DNA from: Glycine soja
Taxonomy: Eukaryota; Streptophyta; Magnoliopsida; Fabales; Fabaceae
NCBI RefSeq assembly: GCF_004193775.1
Contig: NC_041018.1
Span: 31,765,940 to 31,829,939, forward strand
Length of the DNA stretch: 64,000 nt
Direction of reading: 5' to 3'
Shown here: positions 32,689 to 43,133 of the stretch, one piece after another
How positions within the stretch are numbered: position 1 is the stretch's first letter
Layout: every line of letters begins with the position of its first letter
Position numbers and translations under genes: made by a program
Notes under the pieces: generated by a model
The model's database searches: none
What the model saw: only the letters and a program-made list of their open reading frames with translations
Told to the model about the DNA's origin: nothing

Positions 32689-34444
32689 CTATTCTGCTTC
32701 TTCCATCTTTTTGTTTGGAATTGCTCTAGGTGGGAATGGAAGAGGGATATGAGGCTGCGGTAAGTCAGAATTACTAGAAGAAGGTTCACCTACATGAAAA
32801 TTTTTGTTAGGAAGCTTTCTCTTTTGTGCAACTATCTCATCCTCTTTGTCAGGTGTAGAAGGAAGCTTGACAGGTTCAGGTGCAGGTGCTGCTACTGGTG
32901 GAGGCGCTTGAATTTGGTTGCCAGACCTCAAGGTGACGACACTCACATTTTTTGGATTCTGCACAGTTTGTGAAGGCAATTTGTCAGAATTTTGGGACTG
33001 AGCTTGGTTCAACTGAGTAGCCATCTGCCCCATCTGATTTGTCAAACTTTGAATGGAGGCTCTTGTCTCTTGCTAAAATTGCATATTCTGGATGGTCATT
33101 TTCCTCACTAACTCTTCTAAGGAAGGTTAAGGAGGAGCCTCAATTGCTTGTTGTCTTTGTTGTGACTGCTGCTGTATTGGTGGAGGAACACATGGCTTGC
33201 TTGGACCAGCAACATTCTGAAAAGGAGGGACAAACTATTGTTGTTGTTTTTGTTGTGGAGGACTTGTCCATCTCAGATTTGGATGATTCCTCCAACCTGG
33301 ATTGTATCTATTGCTTGAAAGGTCATAATTATTCTACTGTTGTTGGTTTTGCTGCTGAGGAGGTCTATTATAAATGTTTGCAGCATAAGCTTCAGGTTGC
33401 TCATTGACTCCAAATTGCTGCAAAGAAGGACAGAGATCTGTATGGTGATCTGCAGAAGAACATAGACCACAGACTCTTGCAACAGGTGCAAATTTATGAT
33501 TCATGGCAAGCTAGGTTGACCAAGGCATCAAGTTTTCCTTCAAACTTTTTATTTTCAGTAGATAAGGATGAATCTGTGGCCACCTCATGGACTCCTCTAA
33601 GAACAATAGCATCATTTCTTGCACTGAATTGTTGGGAGTTGGAAGCCATCTTCTCAATCAAATTCCTAACTTCAGCAAGGGTCATATCACCAAGAGTTCC
33701 ACCACTGGCAGCATCAATCATACTCATATCCATGTTGCTAAGTCCCTCATAAAAATATTGAAGAAGGAGTTGCTCAGAAATCTGGTGGTGGGGACAGCTT
33801 GCACACAATTTCTTGAATCTTTCCCAGTACTCATACAAGCTTTCTCCACTAAGTTGTCTGATTCCTGAAATGTCTTTTCTTATGGCAGTGGTCCTAGATG
33901 CAGGGAAGAATTTCTCCAAGAACACCCTCTTAAGGTCATCCCAGCTGAAAATGGACCTGGGAGCAAGGTAGTATAGCCAATCTTTTGCCACTCCTTCCAG
34001 AGAATGAGGAAAAGCCTTTAGAAAGATATGATCTTCTTGGACATCAGGGGGCTTCATGGTGGAACAAACAATATGGAACTCTTTAAGATGCTTATGAGGA
34101 TCTTCACCTACAAGACCATGAAACTTGGGCAGCAAATGTATTAGTCCAGTCTTGAGAACATATGGAACACCCTCATCAGGATATTGAATGCACAAGCTTT
34201 CATAAGTGAAATCAGGTGCAGCCATCTCCCTAAGAGTCCTCTCACGAGGTGAAGGTTGAGTCATGTTCTCAGTATGAAAATTAGTAGTGGAATGTTCAAA
34301 ATCAGAATATTCAAAATCACCCTCAACAGAATGCTTAAAATGCACAGAATGACCAGGATGCACATTATGCCTAACTAATATATGAATGGTTCTATCTATT
34401 TCAGGATCAAAGGGTTGTAAATCACCTGGATTGCCCCTAGTCAT
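32689..34444 (-). pseudogene. Gypsy A gag
   Basis: A long open part from 34444 to 33494 (316 codons, MTRGNPGDLQPFDPEIDRTI start) contains the Retrotrans_gag fold (FLKAFPHSLEGVAKDWLYYL, LKRVFLEKFFPASRTTAIRK, LYEYWERFKKLCASCPHHQI). After a 1-base frameshift it goes on to a CX2CX4HX4C knuckle (CGLCSSADHHTDLC, about 33437-33478), Gln-rich linkers and a Pro-rich C-terminal part (33045-32689). It would form the particle shell and bind RNA. The frameshift and a few stops disable it. Confidence 0.85.
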
Positions 34445-35165
34445 GCACTATATGCAGCAAATATGTTTCTCAACAAGCACCTAACAAGGGGGTAAAACTA
34501 CAACTATACTCAAACGATATCAAAATAAGCTGAAATTTTGTGAAGAACACCCTAAAATCATGAAAAGATAGCACAAAAAATTTCAAACAAAAATTCAAAG
34601 TCTAACTATGAAAACTACCTAAGCAAAGTTTAGAAAAATAGGACAATAATACTTGAAAAATAAAAAAACTTAGTAAACGGCTTATTTTTGGATTTTGGGA
34701 AACCCCAACTAGATTCAGTGGGTTGCCACAGTATGGGAAATTTTTTTCTACCCCAAATGCATATATAATAATAGTTATTCTGATACCCGGAGCAAAAGTT
34801 ATGGCCGTTTGAAGTTTTGCTAAAAACAAGTTCCCAAAATTTTTGTCTCTCTTAAATACTGCCAGACCAAGTGCTCCTGGTATTTTTCGCACAAAATATG
34901 GATCAAAAGAAGCTACCACACAAAAATTCAGCCAAAAATAACAACTCTAACTATCAAAACAAAATTCGTTAATTAAATTGCAAAATCCGTCGCTAATTCC
35001 CAGTCGCTAGTGGTTCAGCACTGTTCACAACAAAACAAAAGGTTGAATCAGTCGCTAAAACAGTCGCTAACATAGTCGCTAAACAGGGAATGCAACTGAA
35101 ATGCAAAATAGAACGCTACACAAAATAAGATAACTAAACACTATTATGAACCTTTGGCCCACTGC

Positions 35166-35187
35166 TCCCCGGCAACGGTGCCAAATT
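35166..35187 (-). promoter_or_regulatory. Gypsy A primer-binding site (tRNA-Asp type)
   Basis: The plus-strand tccccggcaacggtgcca just inside the 5' LTR equals the 3' end of plant tRNA-Asp with one change (t for c; Gypsy B has the perfect form at 62426-62443). Confidence 0.85.
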
Positions 35188-36277
35188 TGATCAAGGTCGT
35201 ACCCGAATCAAATAAACATTAAAAATGCAGTATCTAGGAAGTGATCCTAGGTCGTCTCCCAACGAGCAATGGTCAACCAAACATTCATAACAGATTGTAA
35301 TAAAACAGTAACTAATTTGGGGGGGTGTTTATTTTTGTAAATTAAACAGCAAGTAAATTTGAATTAGAAAATATCAGAATTAAAACACGTTGTTTCCCCT
35401 TGATTCACAAGCAAGTATCTTATCCTAGGTTACGAGGATTTATCCTTTATCAATTCAACCACTTAATCCAACCCTAAATTAAATTGCTAAGCAAAATTTA
35501 ACATAAGGCATTAATTATGTGATTAAGCAACACATACACCAATTAATCATGAACGAAACTGATCATTAAGTATGATCGTAAATTAAGCGCAGAGACAATT
35601 AATCAAACACTAAGCATGCATGGATTAATAGCAACAAATACAGAGTAATTGGTGAAGAGGAAAAACTGAGCAGAATTCAATAGTAATAATAAAATCTCAA
35701 GGAAAGTTGTGCTTGATCCTCAAGAGAAAACAACGCTAGAGACTTAGCCTTCCATTAATCAATAGAAAACGAAATTGTAGTAGAAGACGAAGAAAACTAG
35801 AATTATTCTCCAAAACGAAAAAAAAACTAAAAATGAAAGAGAGAGAGAGAGCCTAAAACTAGAACCTTGGTGCTGTTATATAGTTCTCAGGCCCCAAAGC
35901 TTACAAATCTGTTTTAAGTCCAAGCCCATAAATAAAATAAAATCTAGATAAGATAAAATCTAGATAAAATAATATCTAGATGAGATAAAATCTAGATAAG
36001 ATAAGATAAAATCCAGATGAAATAATATCTAGATGAGATAAAATCTAGATAAGATAAGATTTGGTAGAATAAAATTGTCTGCTCTCTTCAAGTCCAAGCC
36101 CAATTCCGGATTCAAGCCCAATTACTTATAATTCTCCTGAAATTAAATTAAAAACACAAAATTAATCCAGTAGGCCCAAATGATAAAACTGCATAATTAA
36201 TTTGACAATTAAGGTTAATCAGTAATTAAAATGGTGACAAAAAGGGTTAAGAAATATGAGAAAATGATGACACACCA
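35188..36277 (-). repeat. Gypsy A 5' LTR
   Basis: 1090 bp. Inner (GATAAGATA / tctagatgagat) repeats at 35935-36060 are expanded by one unit relative to the 3' LTR. A TATA-like ctgttatatag lies near 35873 on the plus strand. Confidence 0.9.
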
Positions 36278-36282
36278 ACATT
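36278..36282. repeat. Right target duplication (acatt) of Gypsy A
   Basis: Matches 27541-27545 exactly. Copia coding resumes immediately. Confidence 0.95.
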
Positions 36283-37990
36283 GTTCAAGAACAAAACAAC
36301 AATGAGGTTCTCCCTCAAATACCTATACAACAACCTCAACAACCTCAAGAAGTATCATTAAGGAGATCTATTAGAGAGAGGAGAAGTTCAATCCCAGATG
36401 ATTATATTATCTTTGTCCAAGAACATGAGGATGATCCAATCAACTTCTGTTAAGCTATGCGTAGTTCTAACTCTTAAAATTGGATTGATGCCATGAAGGA
36501 TGAGATGAAATCTACGCAAGATAATGACGTTTGGAATCTTGTCGAATTGCCTAAAGATGTGAAACCTATTGGTTGTAAATAGATATTTAAAACCAAAAGG
36601 GATTTTTAAAGGGCAATGTCGAGAGATATAAAGCTCATCTAGTCGCTAAAGGTTTCACTCAAAAGGAAGGAATTGACTATAAATAAACCTTTTCTCCTAT
36701 ATCTTCAAAGGATTCTTTTAGAACAATGATGACATTGGTAGCTCATTATGATTTAGAGCTACATCAAATTTGTGTTTCTAAATGGTGACATTGAAGAAAC
36801 AATTTATATGGTGCAACTAGAAAACTTTGTATCAGGTGACTCAAAGTCTATGGTTTGCAAACTAAACAAATCCATCTATGGTCTGAAACAGGCTTCCCGT
36901 CAATGGTATTACAAGTTCCATCAAGTCATTACCTCATATGGTTTTGAGGCAAATGCAGTTGATGATTGTGTATATCACAAGTTTAGTGGGAGTAAATACT
37001 TATTCTTGGTATTATATGTCGATGATATACTGCTTGCTAGCAGCGGCATAGGCTTTTTACAAGAGACTAAAAAATTTGAAATGAAAGATCTTGGGGAAGC
37101 CTTTTTTGTGTTAGGTATTAAGATACTAAGAGATCGCTTTCAAGCTATCCAAAGTTTGTCACAAGAGAGTTGTATCGATAAGGTCCTAGATAAATTCGGC
37201 GTAAAAGATAGTAAACTAGGAGATACCCCGATAGCTAAAAGAGACAAATTTAGTCTCAAATAATGCCCCAATAATGACCTTGAGAAAATAGAGATGCAAA
37301 AGATTCCTTATGCGTCAGCAGTAGGAAGTCTAATGTACACTTTAAGTTTGCACTCGTCCCAATATAGCATTTGTGGTAGAAGTTCTGGGCAAATATTTGA
37401 GTAATCCCGGAATGCAGCATTAGAAAGCAGCAAAATGTGTGATGGGTTACCTGAAGAGAACAAAAGGATACATGCTCACTTATCAGAAGTCTGAGAATTT
37501 AGAGATCATTGTGTACTCAGACTCTGATTTTGATGGATGTCAAGACAGCAAATGCTCCACATCTAGTTACATATTTATGTTGGCTGGAGAAGTTATCTCT
37601 TGGAAGTCTGCTAAATAGATTCTCGTAGCTTCTTTGACCATGGCCGCAAAATTCATTGCTTGTTTAGAGGCATCCAACCATGGGATATGGCTGAGAAATT
37701 TTGTTACTGGTTTGTGTGTGATCGATGGCATTGAAAGACCATTGAGGATTTATTGTGATAATGAATCAACAATTCAATACTCCAACAACAATAGAAGTAT
37801 AACCAAGTCAAAATTCATTGACATCGAGTTTGTGGTTGTTAAGGAAAAAGTTCAAGATAAACAGATTTCCATAGAACACATAGGGATTAATTTCATGCTA
37901 GCTGACCCACTTACTAAAGGTTTGGTACCTAAAATTTTTCATGAGCACACTGTTCATATGGGTGTAATTCCTAATAGTACCTTAGTTTAG
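36283..37990 (+). pseudogene. Copia reverse transcriptase and RNase H relic
   Basis: After a linker (RRSIRERRSSIPDDYI) the RVT_2 domain starts at NWIDAMKDEMKSTQDNDVWN and, through several stops and frameshifts at 36570-36770, reaches FLNGDIEETIYMVQ, SIYGLKQASRQWYYKF and the catalytic LYVDDILLAS (YVDD near 37015-37026). RNase H follows, with YSDSDFDGCQDSKCSTSSYI and ISWKSAK, then IYCDNESTIQYSNN and HIGINFMLADPLTKGL. The final TAG is at 37988-37990. Both catalytic sites are present, but the frame is broken in at least five places. Confidence 0.9.
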
Positions 37991-38413
37991 TGCGAGTCTC
38001 ATTTGTGTTCTATATCTTATACTTTACATTTATTTGTATTGTTTGGATTTTCTACAAAATAAAGTTAAAGTTTATCATTTGATTATGAGCTTGTTTTGTT
38101 TGCAATATTTATGTTGTGTTTTGGATTGATCTCAATAAAGAATAAAGTTTGGACTAGTTGAAAATGAACATGAATAAGATCACATTGCATGTTATTTTCA
38201 TATCGCTTATCCATATTTGATCTATGTCATCAGGTATAAGTGACAATGGTGGTCATTGTGGCTTAGTCACATTAGATTGTGATAAAAACCACAATGGTTC
38301 CTTGTTATTATATAAGATTGACCAGATTGTTTAAGGGAAGTCTAAAAGTAAATAACATACGGTTGCACGCTTAAAGACTTTTGTAGTATAAATGGCTAAA
38401 GGTAATATGAAGC

Positions 38414-38425
38414 CAAGTGGGAGAT
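38414..38425 (+). promoter_or_regulatory. Copia polypurine tract
   Basis: The purine-rich caagtgggagat abuts the 3' LTR start and matches the usual Copia plus-strand primer (aagtgggaga). Confidence 0.8.
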
Positions 38426-38913
38426 TGTTAGGAATTTTATAATTCCTAATTAATTAATTAATGTAGGCTACATATTACATCACAACATTTATATTAGTAT
38501 TTACATTTTTTATGGGCTCAATATAAGTGATCTAATCTGGTGAGCCTATTAGGCTATCAATAGAAAATTGATATGGGCTTAATAAGCAGAAACCAGTTTG
38601 ACCCATTAGGGAATAATGAGAGCCCTAATAGGTTTAAAACATGAGACACGACTATGACCCCTAATACATCAAATCATAAACAGTTTTCCCCTCTCCCCAT
38701 ATAAAGAGAAAACAAAGGTCCCAAAAGGAATAAAGAGATTTGGTTGAGGAAGGTCATCAAACCAATTGTTCATGATTTTTCTCCGGATTTCAGTGCGTCT
38801 ACTTCATTAATCATTTATGGATTCAGGTATTCCTAAAGCTCTTCTTGATAATCTAACGTGACGTGTTTCTGGTGGTTATTGGTATTTTATAAGGATTCCC
38901 TAAAATGCCAACA
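38426..38913 (+). repeat. 3' LTR of the Copia element
   Basis: 488 bp, TGTTAGGAATTTT...AAATGCCAACA. Followed by tat and a run of 13 A. Confidence 0.9.
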
Positions 38914-40433
38914 TATAAAAAAAAAAAAACTTCTTCCCAATTTTAGACTTCCCTGTCATTTTTTTATTCTTGTCTCAACAAGGATCTAACCGCTCCTAAT
39001 GATCTCAATTGTTGTGCTCACTTTTTCTTTTTTAGATAGGAAAAGAAATTTCAAGAAAATATACATAATACATGAGACTAAGAAAATAATAAAATATCCT
39101 TCAAAAGAGACAAAAACAAAGCTGAAAGAAAACACAAAAAGAAATGACATAGGAAAATCAACCAACAAAAGAGAAAGTAGAAAAGAAAACCAACATAGGC
39201 TTCCAAAAACACTAATAGAAACACTCCCTCAATAAAACACCTGCTAAGATGGTGTTGTTCACTTTTCCAGAAAGCCCTCAATAAAACGTCTTGTGTCCTT
39301 TTTTCCATTTCTGGTTATCTACATGTAGAAATTGACCATTCTCCTTCACTTGCAACTTGTCTGCCACTGTATGGCATGTGTCAGATGTCCTCTGTCAATT
39401 TCTTTTGTTGGCAATCTTAGACATCACAAATTTTAAGCCTTTCTGCACCCTAACCTTACTAGAATCTGCCTGTGTTCCTACCTAAAAAATCCTTCTATGT
39501 CAGTGATAATTATTTTTCTCATTTCAAGCCATCATCTTGAAAAACAATTGCAACAATTATGTTTTAACTAAGCCATTGTTTAGTCCAAATTAAAAATTTG
39601 AGCTGGAGTTTTCACAATGTAGATTTGATTCCAAGGTTTGAGTCAATTATAACCACCTCCTACGAAGTGAAAATAAAATCAAATGAGTTATACTTATAAT
39701 TAGTGTGGTTCACAAAGTAATATGTTGTTACTTGTTAGCTTGACTCTGAATGTTCTTTTATTATTCGTAAGTGGTAACACATGTATTTATGCCATGTAAG
39801 GCATAGACAAACCGATAATGTTACCAATTTGTATCTAGAACACTAGTTCAAACTTCACACATTTGCATCAACTGTGGTCTTTTTTGTGAAAATAACTACC
39901 TACTGACCAGTCTTTTACATTGACAAAATTGTATAAGTAATTTATTCTTGAAGGAGGTTTAGTCACATGACCTTCAACCTTCTTAGGAGAAGAATACTCC
40001 TAAATCCTAATGGTAAAATGAAATGGAGTTGTTTATCAAATCTACCCAACATAAGTATTGTTTTCTCCAAGTGTGAGAAACAAGCTTCACTAGTTTCTCC
40101 AATTGTGTGAAAACCGATTGGTATGGAATAACAAATTAGTGTTTAAGAATCAATCACAAAACAAGAAAAGAATAGGAAAAAAAATATTAAAACAAATAAA
40201 GGGAATTCCTCTTTAAAACAAATAATTCAAAAATAATAAATTATTAATTACTAAAATGAGTAATTACATATTTTTCATTTATTAAATTTATTTTGATTTT
40301 TTATATTAAAACTAGCATATATTGCCTTTCCTCTTTAATTCTCTTTTTCAAAAAAATTATATAAATTATGTTATTTTAATCGTAAAAACACCTCTCCCAT
40401 GTTTAACTAGGTAAAATTAGAATATTCAATTAA
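38914..40433. other. AT-rich non-coding stretch
   Basis: Short ORFs at 38986-39308 on both strands are hydrophobic or Lys-rich shadows of AT-rich sequence. Nothing recognised. Confidence 0.5.
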
Positions 40434-40493
40434 GGTTGTGCGGACTTAGTTCGGGGTGCAAAGGACAAGTCCCGGAGCAGATTCACAAGTAAC
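40434..40493 (+). pseudogene. RPS20: Scrambled fragment of ribosomal protein S20 gene
   Basis: The bases ttgtgcggacttagttcgg and ggtgcaaaggacaag match the S20 exon for [12 protein letters not shown] (compare 43331-43370). They are followed without a gap by cccggagcagattcacaagt, which matches the end of S20 exon 1 (compare about 43183-43203). The exon order is therefore reversed relative to the gene. It encodes nothing and lies just beyond the 3' end of the OBG relic. Confidence 0.7.
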
Positions 40494-40705
40494 TTCTAAA
40501 CCTTTGGTGATTCATTTAATATGCAATCCTTCTATTATGTAGTAAGTGGAACAAGTGTTAAGATTATGATTAACCTTGTTCACTTGACATGTTTGATGTG
40601 TTAAAATGAATAACCTACAACTTCAAATAAAGTTGTTGAACCAATAAAACACCTGAGTCTGAATGGATAAAAAATATATTCAATTATAAAGGGTAAAATA
40701 CATAC

Positions 40706-42018
40706 TTCTCTGACAGGTCTGTAGTCATTTATAGGATTCTCAGTGGCAGCATCAACAACATGGACCAATAGCCGGGTCCTTCTGAGGTGCCTAAAAAAAT
40801 CACGACCAAGACCCTGAACGTGAAAGACAAAAAGCCTTCATATTTAGCATCTCAATGGTTTAAAATGGGGACATTTGACAAGAACAAAAATATTTGATAC
40901 CTTTCCTAAGTGAGCACCTTCTATAAGACCATGCAAATCCGCCAATGTAGCTTCAGATGAATACATTCCTGCCCCGAAGCTGGGATCACCACCAAGGCGT
41001 CCAAGATTTAGCATTAATGTTGTAAAAGGATAATCAGCAATATCGGGTTTTGCAAGTGTAATGGCTGCCAGAAGTGTTGATTTCCCAGCATTTGGAAGTC
41101 CCTACAATAAGATTAACTTGGTCTTTGAGCAAATAATGAAAACATCTGGAGGACAAAGAGTAAGAAACAACCAATTACAATCGACCTTTGTTCACTAAAC
41201 AAACAAATGTTCTCATACAACAGAGAGAGAAAAAAAAGAAGAAAAAAACACTGAAGATCTAGTACACCACTCCTCGTCATCTTTCACAAACTCCAAGCCA
41301 CGATAAAACCAATATTTTAGTTTCCCAGAAATGAAAAAATTATCTTCCTTGATATAGAGATAAGATTCATCAAAATCAAGACACAATATATAGATATTAT
41401 GAAGATAAAAGTGAGACAACCTATTGCTATATAAATAGGGCATTATGTATAGATGCAAAACTTACAATCAGACCAACGTCAGCAACAACTCAAGGATTAA
41501 CTCCAGATTAACTTCCTCCCCAGGTTGACCGTGAATTAAAACCTGTAAATGTTTTAAAATGATAATGTTATATCTTATTATGGTGAGATAGGAACACAAC
41601 TTGCTAGTGAGGAAATTTTAAATCCTACTGGTCTACTGTTTTAAGATTCCAGACAAAGCCCAATATTAGAATTGATAATTTAAAATCATATATCTAGAGA
41701 CCCACAGCAAAAATAGTGACAAATGAGCATGCATCTTGGACAAAATAATTGGTCATTCATTCTGTATTGCAATATTCAAATAAACTTTGCTTAAATAGGA
41801 ACAGCAAGAGAAGAACCTTGTTGATTATATCCTTGTATACAGTACTCAATTTGCACAGATTTGTAACTACAAGAGTCTACTAATGATACCAAGGATGACA
41901 CTATGAGAAATATTCCATACACAATAAGCTTTACCTTGTCCGAGTCATCTCTCATCACATTAGTTGGCAGAGCCATCATCTTTTTCCTTTTATGCTGTGG
42001 CATTTCTATCAAGCTAAT
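40706..42018 (-). pseudogene. OBGC: OBG-type GTPase (chloroplast ObgC-like), four-exon relic
   Basis: Minus-strand exons with sound splice sites: 42018-41935 (ISLIEMPQHKRKKMMALPTN, VMRDDSDK), 41542-41466 (VLIHGQPGEEVNLELIL, then a 1-base deletion; corrected frame VVADVGLI), 41102-40901 ([20 protein letters not shown], the P-loop; then [13 protein letters not shown], switch II with His where Pro is normal) and 40813-40706 (GLGRDFFRHLRRTRLLVHVV, DAATENPINDY). Obg GTPases act in ribosome assembly, and the plant ObgC form works in chloroplasts. The N-terminal Obg fold and transit peptide before DSDK, and everything after REL/V, are missing. The frameshift in exon 2 and missing ends make it a pseudogene from a duplicated gene segment, not a retrocopy, since introns remain. 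Confidence 0.85.
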
Positions 42019-42097
42019 CTGGGCAGGCAAAAAAGAAAATTCAATTCAGGTGTAAAGTACAACAATAACAAACTGAAAATAGGTATATGCCATGAAT

Positions 42098-42256
42098 AAA
42101 AAGGGCAGCCAAGTGCACAATGTTCCAACCTAACCGGGTCTAAGGAGGGTAGATGTATGCACCCTTACCCCCACAACCAAAGAGACCATTTCCAGGATTT
42201 AAACCCATGACTTACAAAAAAGGTCATAAGGCAGCAACTTTACTGTTGTGCCAAAA
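42098..42256 (-). mobile_element. Au-like tRNA-derived SINE
   Basis: On the minus strand the order is a polymerase III box A-like TGGCACAACAG (42253-42243), a box B-like GGTTTAAATCC (42205-42195), then the conserved body gggggtaagggtgcatacat, agacccggtta, ttgtgcacttggctgccc and a short T run. This matches the body and 3' end of the widespread plant Au SINE as I recall it. The promoter boxes carry substitutions, so it is probably inactive. It lies just upstream of the OBG relic's first retained exon. Confidence 0.7.
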
Positions 42257-43133
42257 CTATTTATATGTATATATGAACTCCAAGGGTCTAATTATTTCAT
42301 TTTATCACCTATCTGAACTAGTACCAGTAAACAATCCAGCAATGTCTTTAATGGATTAAATGAGCCCGATTCATAACTCAATTGCACCGTACATAAATAG
42401 GTTCCTTCATCTTCTATTTAGATATTTTAGTCTAAACCGAGATTGTCATAATGGAGGCCAGGGTCTGGTTAGAGGCTGTGCAATGGAAGAGAGAAAGAGT
42501 TCGCGTTACTAAATCTTACCTTTGTTTTTTTATTTTATTTTTAACTTTGATGAGTTGTCATTTTTTAATTGGATGTGTGTAAATATGCGTTTTAGGTTTT
42601 TGTGCATACAAGATTTGCTGTCATTGAACTCAAAATATTGCACAAATTAAAGCAGCTATACGATGATGTTGTCCATGTGATCAGTGTTATGGCTTTGAGA
42701 GAGAAATTCATTTGAAGGATAATGGCTATGCTCGCTTGGCTTCCAAATTAGACGAAGAGTAGGGTGCGAATGTGAAACTCCTTTCGCACCCAACGTAAGT
42801 TTTATAAAAATGATAACCATTTGAGTTCGTCCGATTTAACAGTAAAAAAATTAAATGGACCAGATTACATGATGACAACCAGTTTAATGTGTAACAGGAC
42901 AGAGATCTCCCCTTAGGAATAGGGTTCCCCTCCCCCTTTGGTGTAACGTTGCCCTAACAGAGGTCGCGGCTAAACGATTGAAGCAGAGGGTTCTCCAATT
43001 TAGCACGATTGAAACAGAGGACGAAAGAAGCCCTCTATCAAGGTGTTTTCTATTCCATTGTACGCCAAAGCCCTCTCTTATTTCTAGACACAGCAGCAAC
43101 TTTTTCTTATGTTTTTGTGCATTGGCGTGAATA
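42257..43133. other. Spacer and S20 5' leader
   Basis: 42257-42890 shows no gene. About 42895-43133, less AT-rich, is the likely 5' untranslated region of the S20 relic, and the minus-strand ORF covering it is a shadow. Confidence 0.5.

Larger units (their letters stand above)
27546..36277 (-). mobile_element. Gypsy A, Athila/Calypso-like, nested in the Copia
   Basis: A complete minus-strand element of 8732 bp with two LTRs, a tRNA-Asp primer site, gag, protease, the front half of reverse transcriptase and the back half of integrase. A perfect 5-bp target duplication (acatt) flanks it. The rest of reverse transcriptase, RNase H and the integrase core have been removed by one internal deletion near 30720-30760. 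The gag length, the DLGAS protease and the primer site place it in the Athila branch (soybean Calypso is the likely relative, from memory). No envelope-like ORF is visible in the 1.4 kb between integrase and the 3' LTR. Confidence 0.9.
24340..38913 (+). mobile_element. Copia LTR retrotransposon, split by a nested Gypsy
   Basis: Two LTRs of about 490 bp in direct orientation (24340-24830 and 38426-38913) bracket, on the plus strand, a Copia-order polyprotein relic: gag with zinc knuckle, protease, integrase, then reverse transcriptase and RNase H. A Gypsy element (27546-36277) sits between integrase and reverse transcriptase. The LTRs differ by several substitutions and indels, so the insertion is not recent, and stops and frameshifts show that it cannot move by itself. 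Flanking bases (catac at left, tataa at right) do not form a clear 5-bp duplication. Confidence 0.9.
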
